Shown in pieces: positions 10,401 through 20,233 of a stretch of DNA of 64,000 nt. The DNA lies in NCBI GenBank assembly GCA_001566295.1, contig KQ964248.1, forward strand, positions 2,604,001 to 2,668,000, written 5' to 3'. The stretch comes from Microdochium bolleyi. Lineage: Eukaryota; Ascomycota; Sordariomycetes; Xylariales; Microdochiaceae. The stretch's first letter is position 1. Each line of letters starts with the position of its first letter. The notes beneath the pieces are model-generated. The model saw only the letters and a program-made list of their open reading frames with translations, made no database searches and had not been told where the DNA came from. A program made the position numbers and the translations under genes.

Positions 10401-12587
10401 GAGCGCGAAATTCGGAAGGTCGATAATATCGACCGCCTGATCAAGGAGGCCGAACGGATTGGTTTCGACTGTCCCGAGATCCAACAACTACAAGAGCGTG
10501 CTGCTGCCATAAAGAGCTTCCAGAAAAATGCTGCCCACGTCCTCGAGCACTCTTTGATCCAGAACGAAGAAGGCATCGAGGAACTAATGGAGGAAGGCCG
10601 AACTTTCAACGTCGATATTCCAGAGATGGACAAGCTGGGACGACTTCTCGAGCAGATGCGGTGGACCTCGAGAGCGCGTACCAGTCGCCCGCTGCTCTTG
10701 ACACTAAACGACGTCCGTGAATTGCTCGAGGACGGCAAACGACTGGATATGCCTCCATACAACGATCACATGAAGTGGTACAACGAGAAGTTCCAGGCGG
10801 GTTTGGCGTGGGAGACCAAGGCGAAAGAGCTGATTCACGCTGAGATCGTTCACTATCCGCAGCTTGAAGCTCTGTCGAACCAGGTGCAGGGCAATGGCCT
10901 TCCTGTCTCACCTGACACACTCGCGGCCGTGGATCAGATCTTACACAAGCAGCGGGAAGCCCACAAGCAGATCCTCGACCTCACAGATCGGTCGAAGCTC
11001 TCCGATTACACCAAGAGACCAAAGTATATCGAGGTCGCGGAGGTGATGAAAAAGCTTGAGGACCTCAACTCGAAACCAACAGGCACACTCGACCTGGAGA
11101 AGGAACAAAAGCGCCATGAAGATTGGATGCGAAAAGGAAAGAAGCTCTTCGGCAAAACCAACGCGCCTTTGCACATCCTCAAATCTCATATGGAGTATGT
11201 TCTTGATCGCAATCTCGACTGCTTCGACATTGTTAGCGACAAGCCTCGCTTGCCGGCCGAGCCTTCATCGAGAGCTGCAAGCGAAGAGCGCGAGACCCAG
11301 AAAGCTCCTCGTTCCTGGGATGACCCATCTTTCCGCGAGGTGTTCTGCATCTGCCGTCGGATTGAAGCAGGCATGATGATCGAGTGTGAACTCTGTCATG
11401 AATGGTACCATGGGAAATGCCTGAAAATTGCACGTGGGAAGCTCAAGGAGGACGAAAAATACACCTGCCCCATCTGCGATTGGCGAATCAAGATTCCACG
11501 GGACGCGGCCCGACCCAAGCTGGAAGACCTTTTGGCCTGGCAAGACGAGATTGCTGGACTACCATTCCAACCAGAAGAAGAAGAGACGCTGCGCAAGATT
11601 ATCGACAACGCGCAGGACTTCCGGAACCACATTGCCGGGTTGTGCAATCCCGTGCTTGGGACCGCCTCTGAGGCTGACACGCAGCGTTTCTATCTGCGCA
11701 AGATTGAGGGCGCAGAGATCCTCCTTGCATTCGAGACGAATTTCTTCCGCCAGGAGTTGCACAAGTGGAGTCCTGTTGCACCTGAGCCCCCGCCGGTCCT
11801 TGAAGTGTCTAAGAGTACGCGCAAGCCTCGGCCAACAAAGTTGCAACGGATGCTCGCTCAATACGGTGTTGAGGATCCCGAGGACTTGCCCGAAAATCTT
11901 AAAAGCAAAGCCAACAGTCTCAAGCGGAAGGCTCTGAACGCGGAGGCTGCTGCCGCTGCAGCTGCGCAAACTCCTTCGAGTGCGGGCTTTGGTCCCTCAG
12001 GAAACAGCCCCTCGACACCATCATTTGACGGTCGCAACAACTTCATGTCTCGCAACCCGCACTCCGCGCCAGGCACGATACACAAACTGCCGCATCGCGA
12101 ATCTGATGCCTCATCCTCCGGTCGCCCAGGTTCTTCATTGCGGCGTGAGAGTATGGACGGCCCTGGTGGTGGTGTGTTGTATCCTGGACTGCTGAACTCA
12201 GGCGGCGCTTCGGGCTCCGGCCCGCAGCTTGTGGCTCCGGATTCCGCGCTGTCTCCCGATCGTCTACTGCGAGGAACAGACGACAGCTCCATCATGCCAA
12301 GTGATGCAGAAAGAGATAGAGCATTGGACATCCTGGGTCAGACTGAAGGAGGCCGACGGAAGGCAGAAGCAATTTTTGGGAGCGACGTCTGGGACAAGAA
12401 CCGCAAGGGTACATTTGGACGACGATCGTCCATGGATCACAACCAGGAGGACGACAAGAACGTCGACATGATGTTCAATGATTTGATCAATGGCGACGAC
12501 GACGATAGACGCGAGCGCGATCGCGTTGTGACGGCCGACAGCCTCGAGGCCGAGCGCAACGCTATGGACATGGAAGACTCTGACTAG
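7416..12587 (+). CDS. kdmB: KDM5/JARID1-type histone H3K4 demethylase (KdmB-like)
   Basis: Single exon, 1723 residues from the first ATG at 7416; an open GTG at 7329 lies just after a possible acceptor and was not used. Domain order is the KDM5 order: JmjN (about 75-118), ARID (142-228), PHD1 (435-482, CETCGKGADSGY to WNCPRC), JmjC (560-728), C5HC2 zinc finger (835-890), PLU-1-like helical region (900-1230) and PHD2 (1308-1358, CICRRIEAGMMIECELC). In JmjC the iron ligands are present: His and Glu of CWHNEDH, and the second His of YHAGFNHGFNF. The active site therefore looks intact and should remove methyl groups from H3K4 using Fe(II) and 2-oxoglutarate. The linker between ARID and PHD1 is Ser/Pro-rich, and the C-terminus (about 1490-1723) is low-complexity and acidic. 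The length matches filamentous-fungal KDM5 proteins. The lack of introns over 5.2 kb is notable. The symbol follows Aspergillus usage. Confidence 0.92.
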   Translation: MHSTNGSARGSPAVGAANAAKAKAVPAINGQHVPLSSMRSAPLDLLSVERRGQPTAGREIVKRNRPYGLQEAPTYQPTEEEWKDPFEYIRKITPEAQEYGICKIIPPDSWNPEFAIDTEKFHFRTRKQELNSCEGSTRANLSYLDALAKFHKQLGTNLNRLPYVDKKPLDLYRLKKAVESRGGFEKVCKTKKWAEIGRDLGYSGKIMSSLSTSLKNSYDRWLNPYENYLRQAKPGVYQQLEQEYGGPLTPSPAPSPLKRSTVNTPSSLRADSPALRQATDNLQAGLNGTLKQESSDRDVVMSDTPPAAGGFTAINSSGFTSANRATSTPMAKPQDPSHSRTGSPAPGLPVKGTPEQRPSGLGPAGVLKRQLSTDGPDSPKGDQPAVEKETAEAGSRRSKRLKQENVPTVAGSHMSMLRPNVPRTHRDDSYIPGEKCETCGKGADSGYLAVCESCDHSYHGGCIDPPLKAKPDNEWNCPRCLVGDGQFGFEDGGLYSLKQFQEKAADFKQGYFENRMPFDPVLNCSRPVTEDDVEREFWKLVTNIEETHEVEYGADIHCTTHGSGFPTAERDPRNPYSTDPWNLNILPLHPESLFRHIKTDISGMTVPWVYVGMIFSTFCWHNEDHYAYSANYQHFGATKTWYGIPGADAEKFENAMREAVPELFETQPDLLFQLVTLLTPEHLKKAGVRVYALDQRAGQFVITFPQAYHAGFNHGFNFNEAVNFAPSDWEPSGLAGVERLQQFRRQSCFSHDELLWTAAEGATSGLTIQTAKWLAPALEKIFTREKEQRSNFMARHSAETCEHAHDAAPGDETPSKCPITFEVSDQDVPEEEYGCSFCKSYAYLSRFKCLQSGKVLCLVHAGQHACCDLTEAQRFAGEQHVLIYRETESDLEETYQKVIEKAQAPEIWEDKYEKMLEEEATPALKALRTLLNEGERIPYDLPSLPALKEFVDRCNEWVEEATNYTVRKQQNRRKNDKVWQSGLRKSVGSAAQEQKEREIRKVDNIDRLIKEAERIGFDCPEIQQLQERAAAIKSFQKNAAHVLEHSLIQNEEGIEELMEEGRTFNVDIPEMDKLGRLLEQMRWTSRARTSRPLLLTLNDVRELLEDGKRLDMPPYNDHMKWYNEKFQAGLAWETKAKELIHAEIVHYPQLEALSNQVQGNGLPVSPDTLAAVDQILHKQREAHKQILDLTDRSKLSDYTKRPKYIEVAEVMKKLEDLNSKPTGTLDLEKEQKRHEDWMRKGKKLFGKTNAPLHILKSHMEYVLDRNLDCFDIVSDKPRLPAEPSSRAASEERETQKAPRSWDDPSFREVFCICRRIEAGMMIECELCHEWYHGKCLKIARGKLKEDEKYTCPICDWRIKIPRDAARPKLEDLLAWQDEIAGLPFQPEEEETLRKIIDNAQDFRNHIAGLCNPVLGTASEADTQRFYLRKIEGAEILLAFETNFFRQELHKWSPVAPEPPPVLEVSKSTRKPRPTKLQRMLAQYGVEDPEDLPENLKSKANSLKRKALNAEAAAAAAAQTPSSAGFGPSGNSPSTPSFDGRNNFMSRNPHSAPGTIHKLPHRESDASSSGRPGSSLRRESMDGPGGGVLYPGLLNSGGASGSGPQLVAPDSALSPDRLLRGTDDSSIMPSDAERDRALDILGQTEGGRRKAEAIFGSDVWDKNRKGTFGRRSSMDHNQEDDKNVDMMFNDLINGDDDDRRERDRVVTADSLEAERNAMDMEDSD

Positions 12588-13787
12588 AGGTGGAGGACTT
12601 TCTGAAGAGCCTGGTCGGGCCACTGTACAATCCGGCTTCATCTTTGCTTTTTTTGCAGTCTCAAGGTGTTTATGGATTGGGAAAATATGCTTTTCTTCGT
12701 CGTTCTCAAGGCATTGCGCGGAGCTGGAGGTCTCGGTGTTTGTTGGTTTCCATCACATGCCTCGAGTTTAGTGCCAGTTCATGAGTGGGAGATACACCGA
12801 TGTGCTCATCATATTGCTAGTGTGGGATGGAATATTATCGAGTAGAATTCCTAAAACTATTTTTACTCCAAAACGTGCATATTGCAGATTGAGTATTTCT
12901 TTGATGTTGCGCGGCTACTGATGTCATATCACGGCAGACTGGTAGATAGTGGCGGCCGCAAAAAGCGCAACAATCTGACAAGACTCGGACACCCAGCTCG
13001 TCAATTGGGGTGCCTCACTGGTAGAGGCACAGCCGACGGCGAGCCGAAGTGGACGGTAGAGTTTCGACAGGCGGTATCTTAGGGTGAAAGCCTTCATCTC
13101 GGGCCCGGAATGTCAGAGATGTCAACGATTCCTTGCTATGCCATCACATCCAGGAAGGGGCCACGGGGTTGTCAGAGAGTGAAGACTTCCCGGGCCCCCC
13201 CAAACGGCAGCTGACCAAATACATACCAGTCAGGGCAATGATTAGGCAAAACGGTACTCTTTGGCCGGTTTCGCCTCTCGAAAATGTGTCGCGCACGAGT
13301 CCTTCACGAAGCATGTTTGGGCATCAAATGGTTAGGCAGCAGCGCAGAGAAAGATCCATGAGACAGCAAGCTGAACGCTTGATGGTGAGCCAGGAACCTC
13401 GTCTCATCAACAAACGCTGGACCCTGTGCGGTGTCCTTTGTCTAGAGCTGGAGTCGTAAGGCGATAGACAAGCAATGGTCCGCACCTCGATTTCGTGGAG
13501 GCAGCCGAACAATTGGCCTCATGGGTGGTGGGACGTAACTGAACGCTGACTGGGTGCTCCTTGATCTTATATCAATCTGGTATACGGCACTGGTGACTTG
13601 GACGCTCGTCAGTAAGCTGTGATCCCGTTTGTGGGTGTGGGGACAAGGCAGCTGAACACTTACTGCTTAGATGACAGGCCCATTTCCTCCACATTCCTTT
13701 GATGAACTGTCCCTTTTGGACTCCTTGCGCCTCGACAGAGAGTCGTTGTTGTGAATAGTAATATCGGAAGTTCGCTCGAATCAAGAA
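12588..13787. other. Intergenic between convergent KDM5 and eIF4A-III genes
   Basis: 1.2 kb between the two 3' ends. It is AT-richer just after each stop (T-runs near 12640-12860), as expected of 3' UTRs. ORFs at 12882-13082 and 13133-13459 are short and lack motifs; no gene is supported. Confidence 0.6.
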
Positions 13788-15122
13788 TCAAGAAATGAGA
13801 TCCGCCACGTTCATGGGCATCTCGTCAATCTGGGTGGAGTAGTACACTGCGAAGCAGATTGTTAGCTAAGCCAATCTCGTTCACACAGTGTGGTGTAGAG
13901 CCATGACTCACGTTCAATGTCACGCAGAATGCGCACGTCCTCGCTAGTAACGAAGTTGATCGCGACACCCTTGCGGCCGAATCGTCCACTACGACCGATC
14001 CGGTGGATGTAGTTCTCACGGTTGCTTGGCAGATCGTAGTTAATGACCAGGCTGACCTGCTGGACGTCAATACCGCGGGCCCAGACATCGGTCGAGATAA
14101 GCACGCGGCTGTTGCCCTGCCTGAAGTCCTGCATGATACTGTCACGCTCCTTCTGTGGCATGTCGCCGTGCATGCTGCTCACGGTGAAGTTGGCCTCGCG
14201 CATCTTGTCGGTGAGCCAGTCGACCTTTCTCCGTGTGTTGCAGAAGATGACAGCTTGTGTGATGGTGAGAGTGTCGTAGAGGTCGCAGAGGGTATCGAAC
14301 TTCCAGTCCTCCTTCTCGACGGCGATAAAGTACTGCTTGAGACCTTCGAGGGTCAGCTCGTCACGCTTGACGAGGATGCGAACGGGGTCGGTCATGAATT
14401 TCGTGGTCATGTCGAGAACATCGTACGGCAGGGTGGCGGAGATAACAACGACCTGTGTCGCAGGCGGGAGATAGCGGTACACGTCGTATATCTGCTCTCT
14501 GAAGCCCTGGTTGAGCAGCTCGTCGGCCTCGTCGAGAACAAGCATCTTGATGTGGCGTGTGCGCAGATGGCGGCGGCGAATCATGTCGGCCACGCGACCA
14601 GGCGTGCCAGAGACGATGTGCTGGCCATAGTCGAGCTTCCGGATGTCCTCGCCGACGTTGGTGCCGCCAATGCAAGCATGGCATTGGACATTCATGTAGT
14701 CGCCGAGCGCCATGACGACGGACTGGATCTGAGTTGCAAGCTCGCGGGTCGGCGATAGGACGAGAGCCTGAGTCTCGCGGATGGCCGTGTCAATGACCTG
14801 GAGCATTGAGATGGAGAAGGTGGCCGTCTTTCCGGTGCCGGACTGGGCCTGGGCAATGGTATCACGACCCTTGCAGATCTGAACAATGGCGCGCGACTGG
14901 ACCGCGGAAGGCGACTCGTAGCCGTAGGCGTAGATGCCACGGAGGAGGTTCTCTGTCAGGCCCATGTTAGCATCTCTGAGAGGCCGTCTGGGCCCAATGT
15001 GTTGACGTCGACATACCCTTGAGCGACATGGCCTCAAAGGTCGGATGGACGGTGACCTCCTTGGAGGTTGAGAACTCCATCTTCTCGTCCGCCCGACGAT
15101 CGATACCGCCGCCGTCAGCCAT
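13788..15122 (-). CDS. eIF4A-III-type DEAD-box RNA helicase (Fal1-like)
   Basis: Three exons on the minus strand: 15122-15017, 14952-13912 and 13846-13788 (introns of 64 and 65 nt). The product has 401 residues, the normal eIF4A-III size. All helicase motifs are visible: Q-motif region (GYESPSAVQ), AQSGTGKT, PTRELA, TPGR, DEAD, SAT, VIFCNTRRKVDWL, STDVWARGID and HRIGRSGRFGRKG. The last exon restores the family ending YYSTQIDEMPMNVADLI; without that splice the frame would end in an unrelated 11-residue tail. The family acts in the exon junction complex and in 18S rRNA maturation (yeast Fal1). It starts in a GCCATGGC context 632 bp from the divergent SF3a60 gene. A plain translation factor eIF4A is less likely, because eIF4A-III-type residues (RRRHLRTRHIKMLVLDEADE) fit better. 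Confidence 0.93.
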
Positions 15123-15754
15123 GATGGGCAGTGTTTCCGGTTGGGTGACGCTTTTTCTTGGAGATATGTGATTCGGGGGGGTTACGCGATGCAGTTTGGA
15201 TGCTTTACGGCGTGGAGATGGGAAGGTGCGTGGAGTTGGTGTTGGCGTCTCGAAGTCGCATCGCAGCAGCGGATCGCGACAAGGCTGAAGGTGAAATTTC
15301 CAGGATCGTCATTTGGGGTAGCTGTGGCTGGTGACTGGGGCACACGCTGGACGAGCGGCCCACTCTCTGTGGCGGCGCTCCTTGCCTTCGCGGCGGAGCC
15401 AGCCAGCAGGGGCTTGCAGGTGCAGCGAGTGCAGGTAGGTGCAAGGGCCCTTTGCGCGGGTGGATGCTCGCGCTAGGAAAGGTACGTACCTGCAGTCGGA
15501 AGGCTGCGACCCAATGCGCCGCTGGTCAACTTATTTTCCACCAGGCCGTGAAGCTCAGCCTTGCCCCAAGAATCTTCAAACCACGCCCATATCCCTACGG
15601 AACATCCGCGACAGCAGAGCAGAAGCTAGCTAGTGACGCTGCGTTCGGAACAGGACAACCGAGTCCAAACAAGACACTTCACAACTACCAGCACCTCCGC
15701 TCTGCAAGTTGCGCCAACGACCCGTGTTCGCGTGATCGCGACCTGAACGACACC
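15123..15754. promoter_or_regulatory. Shared divergent promoter, eIF4A-III and SF3a60
   Basis: 632 bp separate the two ATGs, which point away from each other. No gene-like ORF lies between them. The SF3a60 frame happens to be open back to 15452 without homologous content. The layout implies a bidirectional promoter serving two RNA-processing genes. This is inferred from spacing only. Confidence 0.5.
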
Positions 15755-17269
15755 ATGCTTCTCGAGGAGCAGCGCTTCCTCCACGAGGACATCGAGCGCC
15801 TGGAGCAGGCCATCGCAGACCGCGTCACTACAGAGCCCAGGAATCCTCGCGATCGGTTAGCCAGAGACCACGAGGTTTCTGAGTTCCTCAGCAAGATTTC
15901 GTCGCAATCGACAAAACTCCTCGAAATCTACAAAGATGCCGACGCCACCCGGTCCCGCGAGATCCAGCAGATCGGCTCCGGCGACTCGATGGAGGAGTTC
16001 TACAAGCAGCTCGCCGAAATCAAATCTTTCCACACCCGCTACCCGAACGAGCCTGTAGAAAACCTCGAGCGCGCGTACAAACCAAGGCGGGGGGCCGACG
16101 CCGATGCCCAAGTTGCTAGCATCGACTCCATGTTTACCGGCGAAGAGGCTTTCGGCCGCTTCTTCGACCTATACACATGCCACGAACTCTATCTCAACCT
16201 TCCAAACGCCAAGCGGTTAAGCTACATTCAATACCTAGACGTGTTCGACAACTTCGCGCCCGGCGCTGGCGGCATCAAGCGCTCCGACAAGCTCACAGAT
16301 CAGTACTTCCAATATGTGGGACAATTATCCTCAGATCTCGAGTCTTTCATGCGGCGGACACGACCACTAGAGAACGTCGACAAGGTCCTGTCAGAGTTCG
16401 ACCAGGAGTTCGAGACCGCTTGGGAGAAGGACGAGGTATCGGAGTGGACCAAGGAGGAACCTAAAGCAGCCAAGCAGGCCGACCAAACAGCGGCCGTCGA
16501 GGGCGTATGGTGCGCTGCCTGCGAGAAAGAGTTCAAGAACCAGAACGTGTACGATGGTCACTTGTCTGGAAAGAAGCACAAGAGAGCTGTGGCAGAAAAG
16601 GAGGCCAACGGTGCAGACGCACAGTCGGGCAGTGGCACGGACGCAAACGTCGCAGCCGCACTACGAGTCAAGGAGCGGGCCATCGCACAGCGGGAGTTTC
16701 GCGTAAAGCGCCTCGCTAGCTCGATGAGCACAGAACGCAGCGACACGCGCGTCAACGTCGAGCGCAAGCAGGGCATGACGGAGCGCGAGAGGCAGCTCGA
16801 GCTCGAGAATCTGTTCCAGAACACTGTCACCTCGAGCGGGGGCCAGCACGAGGGCGAAGACGGCGAGGATGACGAGGATGACGACGACAAGGTGTACAAC
16901 CCGCTCAAACTCCCGCTCGCCTGGGACGGCAAGCCGATCCCGTACTGGCTGTACAAGCTGCACGGCCTGGGCGTCGAGTTCCCCTGCGAGGTCTGCGGCA
17001 ACTATGTCTACATGGGCCGCCGCGCATTCGACAAGCACTTCAACGAAGCCCGCCACATCTATGGTCTAAAGTGTCTCAACATCACGAACACAGCGCTGTT
17101 CCGCGACATCACGCGCATCGACGAGGCGCAGCGGTTGTGGGAGAAGATTCAAGCCGAGAAGCGGCGGCACAACCCAGACGACGGGAGCATGGTGCAAATG
17201 GAGGATGCCGAGGGCAATGTCATGCCCGAGAAGGTCTACTACGATCTGCAGAAGCAGGGTCTATTGTAG
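15755..17269 (+). CDS. Splicing factor 3A subunit 3 (SF3a60 / Prp9)
   Basis: Single exon, 504 residues from the ATG at 15755 (MLLEEQRFLHEDIERLE), the conserved start of SF3a60 and close to the human length of 501. SF3a60 belongs to the SF3a part of U2 snRNP and helps engage the branch site during prespliceosome formation. Visible parts: an N-terminal helical region; an SF3a60-type segment near residues 90-130; a U1-type C2H2 finger CAACEKEFKNQNVYDGHLSG (about 251-275); an acidic run of Asp/Glu before KVYNPLKLPLAWDGKPIPYW; and the second C2H2 finger CEVCGNYVYMGRRAFDKHF (about 412-435). It closes with DLQKQGLL. Both fingers keep their Cys/His ligands. The open frame upstream to 15452 does not look homologous and was excluded. 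Confidence 0.95.
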   Translation: MLLEEQRFLHEDIERLEQAIADRVTTEPRNPRDRLARDHEVSEFLSKISSQSTKLLEIYKDADATRSREIQQIGSGDSMEEFYKQLAEIKSFHTRYPNEPVENLERAYKPRRGADADAQVASIDSMFTGEEAFGRFFDLYTCHELYLNLPNAKRLSYIQYLDVFDNFAPGAGGIKRSDKLTDQYFQYVGQLSSDLESFMRRTRPLENVDKVLSEFDQEFETAWEKDEVSEWTKEEPKAAKQADQTAAVEGVWCAACEKEFKNQNVYDGHLSGKKHKRAVAEKEANGADAQSGSGTDANVAAALRVKERAIAQREFRVKRLASSMSTERSDTRVNVERKQGMTERERQLELENLFQNTVTSSGGQHEGEDGEDDEDDDDKVYNPLKLPLAWDGKPIPYWLYKLHGLGVEFPCEVCGNYVYMGRRAFDKHFNEARHIYGLKCLNITNTALFRDITRIDEAQRLWEKIQAEKRRHNPDDGSMVQMEDAEGNVMPEKVYYDLQKQGLL

Positions 17270-17804
17270 AACCGATTCTCGTCTACAGTTGATGTAGGAC
17301 ATTTGTTGTATACAGGCACGACTAGTGCGAAAAATGTATCAAATCATGGCGGTAAAGAGAGGCGTTCAGGGCGTTGGAAGCAAATACACTTATGGCGACC
17401 ACCACAAGTCTGCCTGCTCGAGATCTTCACAATATAATAACAGCATTGGTCAATGATCCTCACGACGTTACATATTGTGATAGCTTGCTGGAGAACCAAG
17501 CATATGTTGATCACAGCCGTGTCTCAACAAGGGCTTGTCTTCTTTCCTAGTAACATGTTGTCGGTCTTTCCAAGCCCAAGAAGCTTGCTATCCGCTGTTC
17601 TTATGGAAAAGTCTCTGTCCTCGTTTCAAGTCAAATTCTTCCAGCGACCAAAAATGAAAACACAATCGCGTAGATCCAGCCGCCGACCTTGTTGTTCTCG
17701 CGCTAATGACAAAAATGTCCACCCGTCAAGGCAATGCAGCCTCTTCCTCCAACCCTGATCTTTGGTTCGAAGTCAAATTCTCGACACCAACTCTAAACTC
17801 GTTT
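17270..17804. other. Intergenic, SF3a60 3' flank and coiled-coil gene 1 3' flank
   Basis: 535 nt, AT-richer than its neighbours (for example near 17280-17480), consistent with the 3' UTRs of two convergent genes. No supported gene. Confidence 0.6.
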
Positions 17805-18497
17805 TCAGAGCCCGTCGATATGGCTGATGCTCTGCAGCAGCTGCGCGGCCTGCGAGTGCATGCCCTCGATTCCTGCCTTGGCGCGGCAGAGCTCCTCACG
17901 CTCGGCCCGCAGCTTGCTCACCGCAATCAGGTGCGACTCGATCTGCGCGGCCTTGAGGTCGATGGCGTCCTGCAGCTGCGCGAGGCCGGTTGCGGGAGCG
18001 GCGTGGGTCGTGGACGCGGAAGGACTTGGGAGCTTGAGCGCTGCTGCGTTGTTCATGCTGTTGTTGCCGGATGTACCTAGCGAAGATTGAGAGGGGCTAG
18101 GGCTGAGCGGCGACGCTGAGAACGAGTCTCCGCCATCGAATGCGTCTTCGCAGTGTGCTAATATGACCGAGGAGTGCCGGCCGAAAGAGAAGGCCTCGGT
18201 GTGAGTACTCGTAGAGGTGCCGTTAGAGTTTGGCGGTGTTGCGGCCACGATGCATGTAACTGGAGAACTTTCTGTCTTGATCTCACTCTTCACCTCGGGC
18301 TCAGGTGTGACGCTGCCGGAAGCTGAGGTCGTGAGATCTCGGGCTTTGGCGAGTCGTCTTCCTCTCCTCTTCTTCCTTGCAGAAAGACAATCTTGTCGAA
18401 TATTGGGACGTGGGAGGGGGACGAAGAGCGAGTCTGGATTGTATTCCTCTCCTTCTGAATCCACGAATGTGTTGTTCCGCTTGGAGCCGAGCGACAT
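17805..18497 (-). CDS. Coiled-coil array gene 1 (uncharacterised nuclear-type protein)
   Basis: 230 residues, no intron; not a family I recognise. It opens with MSLGSKRNNTFVDSEGEEY, then NPDSLFVPLP and a basic cluster KKRRGRR (about residues 42-48) that looks like a nuclear localisation signal. The middle is Ser/Thr/Pro-rich and probably disordered. The last 60 residues form a predicted helix/coiled coil rich in Leu, Ala and Glu (LAQLQDAIDLKAAQIESHL onward). The order of acidic EEYNPD motif, basic cluster, disordered middle and C-terminal coil parallels genes 5-7 of the array, but the coil lacks their N-x-x-LR signature. Membership in the same family is therefore only suggested. Same strand as all other array members; no signal peptide or membrane segment. 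Confidence 0.6.
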   Translation of the reverse strand: MSLGSKRNNTFVDSEGEEYNPDSLFVPLPRPNIRQDCLSARKKRRGRRLAKARDLTTSASGSVTPEPEVKSEIKTESSPVTCIVAATPPNSNGTSTSTHTEAFSFGRHSSVILAHCEDAFDGGDSFSASPLSPSPSQSSLGTSGNNSMNNAAALKLPSPSASTTHAAPATGLAQLQDAIDLKAAQIESHLIAVSKLRAEREELCRAKAGIEGMHSQAAQLLQSISHIDGL

Positions 18498-19516
18498 GAC
18501 TCAGTCTGACGTGATGCTCACTTCTGCGAAAGAGGCGTGAGTTTGGGACTGAGCTGCGAGATGCCGGTTGTCGGGAGCGAAGTGATGGCGGTACAAAGAT
18601 GCGCAAGCTTTACTCCACTGTTTGCTGCCAGTTGAATTGGAAAGGAAACATTCGAAGCGGGGGAATCGGAGAGGATGGCGAAGCTATGATGTAGCAGTGT
18701 TCTTTCTTGTGGATGATCGAGGTGGGCGAGTCAAGGGCCAGGAAGGGTGACTGATATGGGGAGAATCCAAGCAGAAGCCATGCGAAAGCAGTGTCCAAGG
18801 TGTACCTTGTGAACTCAAAGGGACGAAATAAAAGAGCCCATGGGGAAATAGTGGTTCGAGAGTTGTTGCGAGAGTGACCTTGCTCGCTAGGAAGGAAAAC
18901 ACCAAGGCGTGAATGAACTTGAAGGACTATGCCCAATTTAAACACACCAGTGTAGGTGAATTTCTCGATATTTTGCGCTCCCTTGAGATTACCGAGCTCG
19001 TCAACACAATGCACGCGTAAAGATTAGCAAACCAGCACTGAAGATTCGGCTAGATTTTGATACCGATCTCAATCTGCCGTATTGTGTACCTGTGTGCGGT
19101 CTGGAGGCATTTCTTCCAGGGTTGGCGCATTTTCAACGTCGAGGTGTGCTAGAGGCTGTTGACGGAAAAGATGCAGGAGCTGCTGCGTTGTTGCAAAGGA
19201 AGGCACTTGTTTGTGTACCAAAGTGCATCATCTCGTCATCTCATTCTTATTTGCGCTCAAGCGCTTGAAAAATTGGCAAGAAAATGTTCATCGTGAAGCA
19301 TGCGGTGGGATTGTTTTTCATGACAAAGAAAAAGAAAAGCACTTGATTCTAATTCTATTAGACAGCTGGAACTCGGATATGTCTTGTGGTGTTGCAAAGT
19401 CCTCTTGTGAGTGCAGTCGTGGTAGAAAGACCTCCCCGAGAGCTTGCGGCACGTGGCCTGTCCGTCGCAACTGGTCTTTCTCCATAGCACGTAGTCGTGC
19501 CTAGCATGGCACTAAT
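18498..19516. other. Spacer between coiled-coil genes 1 and 2
   Basis: 1.0 kb without a supported gene. A 134-codon minus-strand ORF (18610-19014) just upstream of gene 1 is rich in Phe/Ser/Pro with no motif and is probably leader sequence of gene 1. Confidence 0.5.
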
Positions 19517-19891
19517 TCATTGTCCCAAGTTGTCGTCTCTGACGTAGAGCATACCGAGTTCAGAATCAGAGTCAAAGTCGTCATCTGTGATGTCCGCAAG
19601 AGCATGTTTGTCATCCATGTTTTCTGCGTCCTGTCGTTGTGCCTGCTCGAGTTCCTTGGCAGCACGTGCCACTTCCTCTTGAAGCCGTACTAGACGAGCT
19701 TTGGTGCTCTTGAGTAGGCTTTGCTTCCTGGTAAGCGCGGCCACGAGAGCGAGAGCATCGCTGAGAGCGACGCGAGTGTCATCCAGGTCGTCGTCGATAC
19801 GCGACAGGTTCTTCTGGACTCTTGTGCGCGTGTCTATGAACAGTGCCTTTGAGTGGTCTAGGGCGGTCGGATGAGAGTTGTGCGAAGCCAT
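19517..19891 (-). CDS. Coiled-coil array gene 2 (small acidic-tailed coiled-coil protein)
   Basis: 124 residues, no intron, in a good start context (GCCATGGC). Nearly the whole protein from about residue 20 to 90 is heptad-like: IDDDLDDTRVALSDALALVA then TKARLVRLQEEVARAAKEL. The end is acidic (DITDDDFDSDSELG). The small size and single helical hairpin resemble DASH- or BLOC-type subunits, but no specific family is recognised. It lies inside the coiled-coil array on the same strand, yet has neither the N-x-x-LR signature nor the basic N-terminal region of genes 3-7, so it may be an unrelated neighbour. Confidence 0.6.
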   Translation of the reverse strand: MASHNSHPTALDHSKALFIDTRTRVQKNLSRIDDDLDDTRVALSDALALVAALTRKQSLLKSTKARLVRLQEEVARAAKELEQAQRQDAENMDDKHALADITDDDFDSDSELGMLYVRDDNLGQ

Positions 19892-20233
19892 GGCGGTATT
19901 TTTTGTGCTGCAAGTTGCGTTTGGAAGAAGCGATTGAGCTTCTGTTTGTTGTTGCTATGAATGCTGTGATCGGTGTGATATGCTTGTGATGGGTGGCGAA
20001 GGGAAATGGCCTGCTTCCAAGTGCCTGTCTGTGCTTGTGAGAATCACGGGTTAACACTAATCACTCATCACTCACAACCACTTATTCTTCCAGACTAACC
20101 AATGTTTGAACCTCAACGCGGTCCGAGATTCCACGAGCAGAGGCTGGCGTGTACGTTGAAAAGGTGTTGTGCTCAAGATCAATCTGCTCAGGCGAGTGCC
20201 TCTGCAGGTTGAAGATCGCCTGAGGTCGGGCAA

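Noticed and set aside
13862..13911. Unspliced end of the eIF4A-III helicase (11 odd residues)
   Set aside because: A GTGAGT donor and GCAG acceptor join the frame to an exon encoding the conserved family ending.
15452..15754. N-terminal extension of SF3a60
   Set aside because: The family starts at MLLEEQRFLHEDIERLE; the extension has no homologous features and lies in the divergent promoter.
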